From NCBI RefSeq assembly GCF_900215205.1, contig NZ_OBDY01000025.1:62001-126000 (forward strand): a stretch of 64,000 nt of DNA. Direction: 5' to 3'. The position numbers and the translations under genes were made by a program. Shown here in pieces: positions 46,861-56,264 of the stretch. Below the pieces are notes generated by a model. That model made no database searches. It was not told the origin of the DNA and saw only the letters and a program-made list of their open reading frames with translations. Source of the DNA: Paractinoplanes atraurantiacus. Lineage in GTDB: Bacteria > Actinomycetota > Actinomycetes > Mycobacteriales > Micromonosporaceae. Numbering within the stretch: position 1 is the first letter of the stretch; the number at the start of each line of letters is the position of its first letter.

Positions 46861-47040
46861 TCAGCGGTACTCGTCCTCCAGCCGTACGGACCGGCTCTGC
46901 TCCTGCGCGTCCCACTCCGGCGTCTCGTCGCCCAGCGGCGGCGCCGGGTCGTCGCTGTCGTCGTCGAGGAAGGCGTCGGCCGCCTGCTCCGCGGCGTCAG
47001 CCTCGGGCGCTTCGAGGTCGTCGCTGCCTGGATACGTCAT
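46861..47040 (-). CDS. small acidic protein (59 aa) upstream of hen1-pnkp
   Basis: MTYPGSDDLEAPEADAAEQA... is strongly acidic, with about one third Asp/Glu, ending LEDEYR. The ATG at 47040 has AAGGAA 8-10 bases upstream. It lies 46 bases upstream of hen1 on the same strand, so it may be cotranscribed with the RNA repair genes, although it could equally be an unrelated small gene. No family is recognised. Confidence 0.55.
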   Translation of the reverse strand: MTYPGSDDLEAPEADAAEQAADAFLDDDSDDPAPPLGDETPEWDAQEQSRSVRLEDEYR

Positions 47041-47213
47041 CACGCGCTTCCTTCCGCCGTCGTCCGGGCCACCTTTCCCCCTCAGCATGCGCGCAAACAG
47101 CCCATTTACGGGGTCATTTCTTCTCGGGTCAGCGGCTACGGAATACTGCCTGTTGGAGGACAGCGCGGTCCTGCCCTCTGTCTCCCGAACGTAAAAGAGC
47201 AAGGAGCGCACCG

Positions 47214-48239
<1,026 letters not shown>

Positions 48240-48249
48240 TCGAACGACG

Positions 48250-48286
48250 ACAGCCGGTCCCGTACGAGGGGCCGGCTGTTCCGTTT
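48250..48286 (+). terminator. terminator after fbaA
   Basis: ACAGCCGG (48250-48257) and CCGGCTGT (48272-48279) with inner CCC/GGG pairs, then TCCGTTT. Confidence 0.78.
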
Positions 48287-48341
48287 GCTACCGGGTTACT
48301 GAGAGGTATGTATACGATCGTCGTCCCCCCGGAGGTGGATC

Positions 48342-48863
48342 ATGATCGTGCTTGGGATCCAGGGCTACGAGCCCACATGGCACCATGACGCCGAGGCCCT
48401 GGCGGCAGTTCACCGGACCAGGTTTGTGCGGCTCATCGGCAAGAAACTGCGATCAAGCTGGCTGATGTGGGACATCGCCGAGCGCGGCTGGTTCGCCGAC
48501 GGCCCGGTGATCCTCGACTTTGGAGTGACAAGAGTCGAGATAACCCATCGTAAATTCGACGAGTGCGCGATCACCTGGGACCAGATCGATCTGAACCAGC
48601 CGATCGACTGGTACGAGCATTTCGACTGGCGCCCCGACCCGCACGCCGCCTTGCGCGCGGCCCGGGGCCAGCGCCTGCGCTCGGTCAACATCATCGAGCT
48701 GGTCACGACCGCCGAGTGGCGGCCCCGGGTGCTGCACGCCGTCGAGTTCCTCTTCGAGGAGTCCCGGCTCGCGGTCTACAACGCGATGGACGAGAACGGG
48801 CTCACCGACATACCCGAGAAAGACCTTCCGGTCACTAACTGGCGGCGTGTGCACGTGGCGTGA
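48342..48863 (+). CDS. conserved hypothetical protein (173 aa)
   Basis: MIVLGIQGYEPTWHHDAEAL... is a soluble mixed alpha/beta protein with W-rich segments (SSWLMWDIAERGWFADG, ITWDQIDLNQPIDWYEHFDW). GGAGGTGG precedes the ATG at 48342. No catalytic motif is recognised. Its 3' end overlaps the convergent LOG-like gene by 29 bases. Confidence 0.75.
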   Translation: MIVLGIQGYEPTWHHDAEALAAVHRTRFVRLIGKKLRSSWLMWDIAERGWFADGPVILDFGVTRVEITHRKFDECAITWDQIDLNQPIDWYEHFDWRPDPHAALRAARGQRLRSVNIIELVTTAEWRPRVLHAVEFLFEESRLAVYNAMDENGLTDIPEKDLPVTNWRRVHVA

Positions 48864-50052
48864 GCGCCTTCATCGCCACGTCCAGCGAGTCGGTGACCAC
48901 GACCAGATGCGACTGGTCACCGTGCGGGCTCTTCGCCAGCAGCGGGCGCAGCAGCGCCTCGACCGGCAGCTCACGCCAATGGTCGACGCCGAGGAAGACG
49001 AACGCGCCCGACGGCCCGTCGGTCTGGTAGAAGGTCTTCGTGGCCGCCTGGAAGATCTCCTGGACGGTGCCCGCCCACCCCGGCGCGAAAACGATGCCGC
49101 CCCGGGAGAGCCGCAGGATCGAATCCTCACGGACGGCGTTCGAGAAGTACTTGCCGATCTGACCGGCGAAGAGGTTGGCCGGCTCATGACCGTACAACCA
49201 CGTGGGCAGGGCCAGGCCGCCGTGCCGCAGCCGCCCGGCCACGTCGGCCACCGCCTTCGGCGGCGCCGGGAACCGCTTGCGGACGGCCAGAGCAGCCGCC
49301 GTGTACGGGTCGTGATCGGCGAAGTGCGGCGCCGCCGACAACACGTCGATCGCCGCCATGAGCTGGGGCGCGGGACGAGCCGCGAAGTACGCGCCGAGGT
49401 TCGCCGCCTCCATCACGCCCGGCCCGCCGCCGGTCACCACCAGCCGGCCCAGCGACGCCAGCCGCCAGGCCAGCGTCGCCGCCATCCGGTAGGCCTGCGA
49501 TCCGCGCGGCGCCGCGTGCCCGCCCATGATCCCGACCGCGCCCTCGATGCCACGGCCGTGCACCCAGGCCGCGAGCGCCTTGCCCAGCGCGTTGTCGATG
49601 CCGGCGTCGTGCAGCCGCTGCGCGATCGCCTCGCGGATGTCCGGTGACGCGCCGCCGTGAGCCACGAAGTGGTCGTACACCTGGGTGTCGTACATGCCGG
49701 CGAAGCCGCCCTCGGCGAAGCCGAACGAAAGGTCCTCGGGCGTGTAGAGGTTGGCCGGGTGGGTCGGATAGGGCCGCGCGTCGAACGGCGGAACCAGGTG
49801 GGCGCCGCGCCGGATCAGATCGATCTCGACGTCGTCGCTCGCCAGCCGGCAGCCGATGAACAGCGCGCCCGCCACCTCCACCTCGCTGAGATCGGGCGGG
49901 TTCAGATCGAGGCGCAGCCCGAGGATCACGAGGCCGGCCAGGGATCTTTTGGCGAGATGGACGTCGAGCTCGGCCCGCGACTCGATCTCGTTGACCGTGG
50001 CGTCGAAGGGAGCGTCGCCGCCGAACACGGACTGAAGGGGATCGCCGACCAT
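48835..50052 (-). CDS. LOG-like Rossmann nucleotide-hydrolase family protein
   Basis: This 405-aa protein has a Rossmann core with VTGGGPGVMEAANLGAYFA (~206-224) and FAPGWAGTVQEIFQ (~320-333), the positions of the LOG/YgdH GGGxxGxM and PGGxGTxxE motifs. The second motif has W in place of the usual second Gly. A ~130-residue N-terminal extension precedes the core. Related proteins hydrolyse nucleotide 5'-monophosphates to base and ribose-5-phosphate (LOG/PpnN). Whether activity is retained is uncertain. The ATG at 50052 has no strong Shine-Dalgarno. Confidence 0.78.
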   Translation of the reverse strand: MVGDPLQSVFGGDAPFDATVNEIESRAELDVHLAKRSLAGLVILGLRLDLNPPDLSEVEVAGALFIGCRLASDDVEIDLIRRGAHLVPPFDARPYPTHPANLYTPEDLSFGFAEGGFAGMYDTQVYDHFVAHGGASPDIREAIAQRLHDAGIDNALGKALAAWVHGRGIEGAVGIMGGHAAPRGSQAYRMAATLAWRLASLGRLVVTGGGPGVMEAANLGAYFAARPAPQLMAAIDVLSAAPHFADHDPYTAAALAVRKRFPAPPKAVADVAGRLRHGGLALPTWLYGHEPANLFAGQIGKYFSNAVREDSILRLSRGGIVFAPGWAGTVQEIFQAATKTFYQTDGPSGAFVFLGVDHWRELPVEALLRPLLAKSPHGDQSHLVVVTDSLDVAMKALTPRAHAAS

Positions 50053-50057
50053 GCACG

Positions 50058-50063
50058 TAGGGT
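50058..50063 (+). promoter_or_regulatory. -10 element for a leaderless ADP-ribosylglycohydrolase mRNA
   Basis: TAGGGT ends 7 bases before the GTG start at 50071, the spacing expected when transcription begins at the start codon. No Shine-Dalgarno is present. Confidence 0.5.
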
Positions 50064-50070
50064 AGCCACC

Positions 50071-51060
50071 GTGCGAAACGCAGCGGGATCGCTCTTCGGC
50101 CTGGCGTACGGTGACGCGCTCGGCAAACCGACCGAATTCCAGGATTACCCGACCATTATCGCGGCGTACGGGGTCAGCGGGCCCCGCGAGCTGACCGGCA
50201 ATCCGGCGCTGGTCACCGACGACACCCAGATGGCGCTCGCGGTCGGTGAGGCCATCCTGGCGGCGCCGGCCTTCACCGCCCGGGCGCTCGAGCCGGAGCT
50301 GCGGCGGGCGTTCCTGGCCTGGGCGGTCAGCCCCGACAACAATCGCGCGCCCGGGATGACCTGCCTGCGGGCCTGTGCCGCGCTGGAGGCGGGCGGTCCG
50401 TGGCAGCAGGCGACACAGACCGGGTCGAAGGGCTGCGGGGCCAACATGCGGGTCACGCCGGTCGGCCTGGTCCCCGGACTGACCGACGATCAACGGGCCG
50501 GCGCCGCTCAGCTCCAGGCCGGGCTCACGCACGGTCATCCGACGGGCCTGACGTCAAGTGAGCTGACCGCGTACGGGGTCAGGTGGCTCGCCGACGGCAT
50601 GGCGCCCGGCGACCTGCTCGGCGCGTTGCGGGAGCGCTGCGACAGCCAGCGGAAGGTCTACCACGAGGAGTGGCTGGGGGATCTCTGGCAGCAGCCGGGG
50701 GTCGGCTCGCCCGAGGAATTCATCGCCCGTGGCTGGGACGAGACGGCGGCCGCCCTCGACCGGGTCGGCGCCGCGCTGGCGGCGGGGAACTTCTCCGGCG
50801 ACCCGTGCCTGGCCACCGGCGAAGGCTGGATCGCCGAGGAGGCGCTGGCCACGGCCCTGTACTGCTACCTGATCTCGCCGGAGGAGCCGCTGGCCGTGCT
50901 CGGCCGGGGCGCGGCCTCGTCCGGCGACTCCGACTCCATCGCCTGCCTGGCCGGCGCCTTCGCCGGGGCGGCGCTCGGCATGGCGGCGTGGCCCTCGGGC
51001 TGGGAGACGAGGATCGAGTACGCGGACCGCCTGAACCGTCTCGCCGGCGGCTGGGACTGA
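50071..51060 (+). CDS. ADP-ribosylglycohydrolase (ARH/DraG-like)
   Basis: This 329-aa protein has GLAYGDALGKPTEF at ~10, TDDTQMALAVGE (TDDT, ~49-52), a GANMRVTPVGL segment and GDSDSIACLAGAFAGAALG (~285-303). These acidic clusters bind the two Mg2+ ions of ADP-ribosyl-hydrolases. It removes ADP-ribose from proteins or nucleic acids; the target is unknown. No ADP-ribosyltransferase is evident nearby. Confidence 0.9.
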   Translation: MRNAAGSLFGLAYGDALGKPTEFQDYPTIIAAYGVSGPRELTGNPALVTDDTQMALAVGEAILAAPAFTARALEPELRRAFLAWAVSPDNNRAPGMTCLRACAALEAGGPWQQATQTGSKGCGANMRVTPVGLVPGLTDDQRAGAAQLQAGLTHGHPTGLTSSELTAYGVRWLADGMAPGDLLGALRERCDSQRKVYHEEWLGDLWQQPGVGSPEEFIARGWDETAAALDRVGAALAAGNFSGDPCLATGEGWIAEEALATALYCYLISPEEPLAVLGRGAASSGDSDSIACLAGAFAGAALGMAAWPSGWETRIEYADRLNRLAGGWD

Positions 51061-51146
51061 GCCGGGACGCCCGCGTCGGGTGGATCTTTGTCGGCGCGCG
51101 GGTGCCCGGAAGGAATGAGGGCGGGGCGGACCGGTTGAATAAGGGC

Positions 51147-51569
51147 ATGCAGAACCTCCTTCCCGAGCCGCCGGCCACCCTGCTGCCCGCCGACGAAGAG
51201 GCCGACAAGGCCCTGGCCGAGGCCGCCGAGCGCGGCACCGCCGACGCGTACAAGGCGGTGGCCGCCGCCCACCCGGCGTACAGCGGAGGCTGGGCCGCCC
51301 TGGCCGCCGACGCGCTGGCCGCCGGTGAGCCGGTCACCGCGTACGCCTATGCCCGCACCGGATATCACCGCGGCCTCGACGCGCTGCGCCGCAACGGCTG
51401 GAAGGGCCACGGCCCGGTCCCGTGGTCGCACGCGCCCAACCAGGGCTTCCTGCGCTGCCTGCACAGCCTGTCCATCGCCGCCGCCGAGATCGGCGAGGCC
51501 GACGAGGCCGCCCGCTGCGCCCAGTTCCTGCGCGACAGCGACCCGGCCGCGGCCGACGCCCTGTCCTGA
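51147..51569 (+). CDS. DUF3151 family protein
   Basis: This 140-aa soluble helical protein has the conserved segments YARTGYHRGLDALRRNGWKGHGPVPWSHAPNQGFLRCLHSL, typical of the actinobacterial DUF3151 family. The ATG at 51147 fits MQNLLPEPPATLLP, the usual N-terminus. The function is unknown; it often resembles TPR-like helical hairpins. Confidence 0.87.
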   Translation: MQNLLPEPPATLLPADEEADKALAEAAERGTADAYKAVAAAHPAYSGGWAALAADALAAGEPVTAYAYARTGYHRGLDALRRNGWKGHGPVPWSHAPNQGFLRCLHSLSIAAAEIGEADEAARCAQFLRDSDPAAADALS

Positions 51570-51607
51570 ACACCGCGTCCTGATCGGCCGTCCCCTCCCC
51601 TCCTCCT

Positions 51608-51735
51608 TCCGCTCCCTCTTCCCTTCCGCTCCCTCTTCCCTTCCCGCCGCGACAATCCCGACATTCCGGATATTGTCCGGGCGAGGGCGAGGGCGAGGGC
51701 GAGGGGCGAAGGGCGAAGGGCGAAGGGCGAAGGGC
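51608..51735. repeat. polypyrimidine and (GGGCGA)n simple repeats
   Basis: Two exact tandem copies of a 17-base C/T-rich unit occur at 51608-51641. They are followed by four GGGCGA units (51679-51702), one GGGGCGAA and three GGGCGAA units to ~51735. The regularly spaced GGG runs are G-quadruplex-prone. It is the convergent intergenic gap between the DUF3151 gene and the EspI-like ATPase gene. Confidence 0.85.
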
Positions 51736-51762
51736 TGGCCTGATGCCGCTGGTCGGGCAGGG

Positions 51763-53832
51763 TCAGAGGCCTTCGGCCACCGCGGCGGCGATCTTCAGCC
51801 AAGCGTCTCGGGTGTTGCCGGAGAGCTGGCCGTAGCGGAGCGGCTCGCCCGAGTCGATCAGCTTCTCGTAGGGGGCCAGCAGGACCGCGCGGGTGCGGGC
51901 GGCGAAGTGGCGCTGGATCGCCGGCAGATCGATGTCCTTGCGGGTGGGCGGCATCGACACGACGCTGATGGCCTGGCGGACCAGGCGCTGGCGGCCGCTC
52001 TGCTCCAGATGGTCGAGCATGCGGGCGGCGGTCTCGGCCGAGTCGTTACGGGCCGACATGGTGATCACCAGCTGGTCGGTCGCGTCCATCGCGGCCTGCC
52101 AGTTCTGCGCGCGGACGTTGTTCCCGGTGTCCACAAAGATCAGTTTGTAGAACCGGCTCACGATCTCGCGGATCTCGGCGAAGGCGTCCGCGGTGAGCAT
52201 CTCGCCGGCGGTGGCCGACTCGTCCGAGGCGAGCACGTCGAACATGCCCTCGCCCTGAGCCCTGACATATTGCGACAGGTCGCCCACGCGGCCGTGCGCG
52301 CCGCGGAACAGATGCAGGTCGCGCATCATGTCGCGGACCGTACGGGCGTGGAAGTCCTGCTGGGCCCGCATGCCCAGGGTGCCCTGGGTCTCGTTGTTGT
52401 CCCAGGCCAGCACGTACCCGCCGCGCTTCTGACCGAAGGTCATGGCCAGAAGCAGCACGGCGACCGTCTTGCCGGCCCCACCCTTGGGGTTGACCACGGT
52501 GACCTGGCGCAGCCCACCGAAGTTGCGGCGGACCATCTCGACGTCCTGCTTGCGTTCCACCTCGCGCCGACCCGGCGAGAGCTTGGCCAGCCCGCCGGTG
52601 ATGTTGTTGACGGCGCCGCGCACGCCCACCTTGGCGATCGGCTCGGGCGGCTTGGCCAGCCGGCGCCGGGCGAACTCCTCAGCGGTCGGCGTGCCGTCCG
52701 ACACCCACGGCAGATCCTGGAACGGATCGGCCGGCGCCTGGCTGGGCGCCTGCGGGTGCGGCGCCTGCGGATGAGTCTGCACCGGCGGCTGCGGATGCGG
52801 CTGCGGCACTCCAGGATGCGGCTGGTACATCGGCGGATGCGGCTGCTGCGGGAACGCCCGCGGATCAACACTGGGCGGATAGGGCCCAGGAGGCGCCGCC
52901 GCCTGCGCCCGGTAGTCATGCGCCGCCCGAGAGTCCTGCGCCGGCGCGGCATCGCCTGGCCCGGGCAGCGGGGTGGCGGTGCCGTGTGGTCCGGGCGGCG
53001 GGGCGGTGGTGCCGTGTGGCCCGGGCGGCGACGCGGCGGCGCCGTGTGGCCCGGGCGGCGGGGTTGCAACGCCGTGCGGCCCGGGCGGTGAGGAGGTGGC
53101 GCGGTGCGGGCCAGGCGCACCCGGCAGTTCGGAGGCGGCGCCGTGCGGGCCAGGCGCACCCGGCAGTGGGGTGGCGGCGCCGTGCGGGCCGGGCGATGAG
53201 GTGGCGGCGTCGTGCGGGCCGGGAGGCACGGACGCCGACCCCATCACGGGCGGTGCCGGGTCGGCGGGCGGCGTGGACCGCTGCGGAGGCTGAGACCAGG
53301 GCGAATCCGGCGAAGTGTGCACACCGGACTCTTCCTCGTCGAGCTCGCCGTCATCGGAGATGTGCGCCGACGAGCTTGGCGGAGGGGTGGGCGCCGAAGA
53401 AGACGCAGCCGAGGAATCCGGCCACGGCGTGGGCATTGAGGAAGAAGGCGCGGCCGAGGGGTCCGGCCAGGGCGCGGGGGCCGGTGAAGAGGGCGGATGG
53501 GCCGGCGACGCGGGTGGCTCTGTCTCGGGCCAGGCTCGGGTGGGCTGTGGTTGCACTGGGATGGCGCCGTTCGGGCGCTGGACCGGGACCGGCGCCTGCC
53601 CGTGTTGTGCAGCCGGCGGCGGCACCGGGATGGCCGGGGGCGGTGGGACCGGCACCCGGTCGCCGGGGCGGTAGACGCCGGTGGGTGGCACGGGCACCGG
53701 TGGCGGTGTGTCGTGGGGGACCGGGCGGCCGTGCACCGGGGCCGCCAGTTCCTCCGCCTCCCACAGCGGCTCGACGTCCCTGTCCGGGGGTGCGTAGACG
53801 CGGTCAGCGCCTTCGTCCTCCACCGATGCCAC
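51763..53832 (-). CDS. EspI-like proline-rich MinD/ParA-family ATPase
   Basis: I use GTG 53832 because GGGGAGGG lies 8 bases upstream; an ATG at 53862 is an alternative. The ~689-aa protein has a disordered Pro/Gly-rich half (~30-400) including about ten PPGPHGxA repeats, then a C-terminal MinD/ParA ATPase domain. That domain has deviant Walker A VVNPKGGAGKT (~447-457), DNNETQGTLG and FVDTGNN. The architecture is that of mycobacterial EspI (ESX-associated) and similar actinobacterial proteins. No ESX secretion genes are seen within the window, so a link to type VII secretion is only inference. Confidence 0.83.
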   Translation of the reverse strand: MASVEDEGADRVYAPPDRDVEPLWEAEELAAPVHGRPVPHDTPPPVPVPPTGVYRPGDRVPVPPPPAIPVPPPAAQHGQAPVPVQRPNGAIPVQPQPTRAWPETEPPASPAHPPSSPAPAPWPDPSAAPSSSMPTPWPDSSAASSSAPTPPPSSSAHISDDGELDEEESGVHTSPDSPWSQPPQRSTPPADPAPPVMGSASVPPGPHDAATSSPGPHGAATPLPGAPGPHGAASELPGAPGPHRATSSPPGPHGVATPPPGPHGAAASPPGPHGTTAPPPGPHGTATPLPGPGDAAPAQDSRAAHDYRAQAAAPPGPYPPSVDPRAFPQQPHPPMYQPHPGVPQPHPQPPVQTHPQAPHPQAPSQAPADPFQDLPWVSDGTPTAEEFARRRLAKPPEPIAKVGVRGAVNNITGGLAKLSPGRREVERKQDVEMVRRNFGGLRQVTVVNPKGGAGKTVAVLLLAMTFGQKRGGYVLAWDNNETQGTLGMRAQQDFHARTVRDMMRDLHLFRGAHGRVGDLSQYVRAQGEGMFDVLASDESATAGEMLTADAFAEIREIVSRFYKLIFVDTGNNVRAQNWQAAMDATDQLVITMSARNDSAETAARMLDHLEQSGRQRLVRQAISVVSMPPTRKDIDLPAIQRHFAARTRAVLLAPYEKLIDSGEPLRYGQLSGNTRDAWLKIAAAVAEGL
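52960..53240 (-). repeat. PGPHG coding repeats
   Basis: About ten 24-33 base units encoding (P)PGPHG(A/T/V)A(T/A) occur in tandem inside the proline-rich region of the ATPase gene. Confidence 0.85.
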
Positions 53833-53882
53833 GGATGCAACCCTCCCCGGTTGGTCCCACATTTTCAGCCTCGCACAGACGG

Positions 53883-54851
53883 TCAGCCCGCGTACACCGC
53901 CCAGGCCCCGGCCTCTGTCCACCAGGAACGCTTGCGGTTCATCGACCCCGCCACCCCGTCGTCGAGGAACTGGAGCTCGCCGTCGCGGGGCAGCACCGAG
54001 ACCGCGCGGCCGCGGGCCCGCCGGACCTCGATGCGGATCTTCGTGCCCTTGAAGCGCTTCTTGACGACCATGGGGACGGCCACCGCGACCTCGACCGTGC
54101 CGTCCTCGGCGTTGCCCTCGGCCAGCAGCCGCAGGCCGTCGAACTCGGCGTAGCCCGCGCCGTTGCCGATCGCGCAGGCCAGGATGGGGTCGTCACCGCC
54201 GGAGAGGACCGCGTCGTCGACCTCGACGCGGCCGCGCCACGGGAGCGCCCGGCCGTCGTCGTCGACGCCGCCCACCAGGGCACCGTCCACCGTGACCGAG
54301 CCACCATCGTTGCGCAGCAGGTCAAGCCGGCGGGTCCGGCCGGACAGGACCGCCTCGGCCACCGCCGACGGCACCCGGGGCAGGCCCAGCTGCGCCGCGA
54401 GGTCGGTGGTGTTGGCGACGTCCAGCGGCAGGATCGCGATGGGCGGCAGGTCCGGCACCGTGCGGTCGGCGGCCAGGTCGGCCGGTCGTTTGCTCGGCGG
54501 CGGGGCGTACCGGCGTACCAACCGGCGGACGACGGCCCGCAACTGGCCGTCGGTGGCCGAAGCCACCACCAGGCGGACCCGGGACTCCGAGGAGGGCCAG
54601 GTCAGGCCGTCGGCGCGGGTCGGGCCGTCGAGGCGCGCGATCACCTCGTCGATCTCGGCGTCGGAGTGTGCCGTGATCATCTCGACCAGGGCGCCGCCGG
54701 CCTTCAGCGCGTCGGCGCACTCGCGCACCGGCACGCGCGGGGTGTCGCACGCTTCCTTTTCCAAGACGCCGCAACCGCCGCAGGAAGACCCGCAGGCGCC
54801 CGCGTCGGAAGGGGAGCCCTCGGACAGGCTGAGCAGGATGACGTCGTACAT
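53883..54851 (-). CDS. degenerate diacylglycerol-kinase-like protein with N-terminal Cys cluster
   Basis: This 322-aa protein's C-terminal half resembles the DagK/LcbK beta-sandwich (VLSGRTRRLDLLRNDGGSVTVDGALVGGVDDDG; VSVLPRDGELQFLDDGVAGS). The region expected to carry the catalytic GGDGT reads VVASATDGQL (~93), and the GTANDLA position reads LDVANTTDLAAQLG (~142), so kinase activity is doubtful. Residues 20-45 contain Cys20, 24, 27, 35 and 45 (C-x3-C-x2-C spacing), a possible metal site unusual for this family. It is one base downstream of purA on the same strand and probably cotranscribed. Confidence 0.72.
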   Translation of the reverse strand: MYDVILLSLSEGSPSDAGACGSSCGGCGVLEKEACDTPRVPVRECADALKAGGALVEMITAHSDAEIDEVIARLDGPTRADGLTWPSSESRVRLVVASATDGQLRAVVRRLVRRYAPPPSKRPADLAADRTVPDLPPIAILPLDVANTTDLAAQLGLPRVPSAVAEAVLSGRTRRLDLLRNDGGSVTVDGALVGGVDDDGRALPWRGRVEVDDAVLSGGDDPILACAIGNGAGYAEFDGLRLLAEGNAEDGTVEVAVAVPMVVKKRFKGTKIRIEVRRARGRAVSVLPRDGELQFLDDGVAGSMNRKRSWWTEAGAWAVYAG

Positions 54852-54852
54852 C

Positions 54853-56145
54853 TCAAGCCTCGCTCAGCACCGAGTGACGCTCGATGACCTCTTCGCGGCC
54901 CGGGCCGACGCCGACCACCGAGATGCGGGCGCGGACGCGCTCCTCGACGAACTCGACGAAGCGCTGCGCGTCCTTGGGCAGGTCGGCGAAGGTGCGGCAG
55001 CCGGAGATGTCCTGTTTCCAGCCGGGCAGCGTCTCGTAGATCGGGACCGCGTGGTGGAAGTCGGACTGGCTGATCGGCATCTCGTCGTGGCGGACGCCGT
55101 TGACCTCGTACGCCACGCAGACCGGAATCTCGTCCAGGTCGTCGTAATTGTCCAACTTGGTCAGGACGAAGTCGGTGACCCCGTTGATCCGCTGCGCGTA
55201 GCGGGCCATGACCAGGTCGAGCCAGCCGATGCGGCGCGGGCGGCCGGTGGTCGTGCCGTACTCGTGGCCGACCTCGCGCAGGTGGTCGCCGAACTTGTCG
55301 TGCAGCTCGGTCGGGAACGGGCCCTCGCCGACGCGCGAGGTGAACGCCTTGAGCACGGCCACCACCCGGTCGATGCGGGTCGGCGGAATGCCGGAGCCGG
55401 TGCAGGCGCCGCCGGCCGTCGCGTTCGAGCTGGTCACGAACGGGTAGGTGCCGTGGTCGACGTCGAGCAGGGTGGCCTGGCCGGCCTCGCACAGCACGAC
55501 CTTGCCCTCGTCGAGCGCCTCGGAGAGCTCGAGAGCGGTGTCACCCACGTACGGCCGGAGACGGTCGACGTAGGACAGCAGCTCCTTGACCACGTCGTCC
55601 GGCTTGACCGCCTGACGGTTGTAGATCTTGCTGAGCACCTGGTTTTTAAAGGAGAGCGCGGCCTCGACCTTCTGCCGCAGGATCGACTCGTCGAACAGGT
55701 CCTGCACGCGGACGCCGACGCGGTTCATCTTGTCGGCGTAGGTCGGGCCGATGCCGCGGCCGGTCGTGCCGATGCGGCGCGAGCCCAGGAAGCGCTCGGC
55801 GACCTTGTCCATCGAGCGGTTGTACGACGGGATGACGTGCGCGTTCGCGCTGATGCGCAGCCGCGACGTGTCGACGCCGCGCGCCTCGAGACCGTCGATC
55901 TCCTGGAAGAGGACGGCCAGGTCGACCACGACACCGTTGCCGATCACCGGGATGACGCCCGGGGTCAGGATGCCGCTCGGCAGCAGGTGAAGGGCGTATT
56001 TCTCACCCTCGATCACCACGGTGTGGCCGGCGTTGTTGCCGCCGTTGAACTTCACCACGTAGTCGAGCCGGTCGCCCAGCAGGTCAGTGGCCTTGCCCTT
56101 GCCCTCGTCGCCCCATTGGGCTCCGACCAACACGATCACCGGCAC
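54853..56145 (-). CDS. purA: adenylosuccinate synthetase
   Basis: This 430-aa protein begins MPVIVLVGAQWGDEGKGKATD (P-loop GDEGKGK) and contains NNAGHTVV, GIGPTYADKM, SSNATAGGACTGSGIPPTRI and GWKQDISGCRTFADLP. It is complete. It converts IMP plus aspartate to adenylosuccinate with GTP. GTG start at 56145 with GGAAGG upstream. It diverges from purD over 119 bases containing CAGGT-CGT-ACCTG. Confidence 0.97.
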   Translation of the reverse strand: MPVIVLVGAQWGDEGKGKATDLLGDRLDYVVKFNGGNNAGHTVVIEGEKYALHLLPSGILTPGVIPVIGNGVVVDLAVLFQEIDGLEARGVDTSRLRISANAHVIPSYNRSMDKVAERFLGSRRIGTTGRGIGPTYADKMNRVGVRVQDLFDESILRQKVEAALSFKNQVLSKIYNRQAVKPDDVVKELLSYVDRLRPYVGDTALELSEALDEGKVVLCEAGQATLLDVDHGTYPFVTSSNATAGGACTGSGIPPTRIDRVVAVLKAFTSRVGEGPFPTELHDKFGDHLREVGHEYGTTTGRPRRIGWLDLVMARYAQRINGVTDFVLTKLDNYDDLDEIPVCVAYEVNGVRHDEMPISQSDFHHAVPIYETLPGWKQDISGCRTFADLPKDAQRFVEFVEERVRARISVVGVGPGREEVIERHSVLSEA

Positions 56146-56264
56146 TTGCGTGACGCCTTCCGTAGAACAGGTCGTACCTGGCAGAGGTCCGGGTACTGCC
56201 GAAGTTTACGCGACAGCCCCGCTGTGCGACGTGGGGAAGGAGAGCGCCGGTAGGATCGGCGCCC

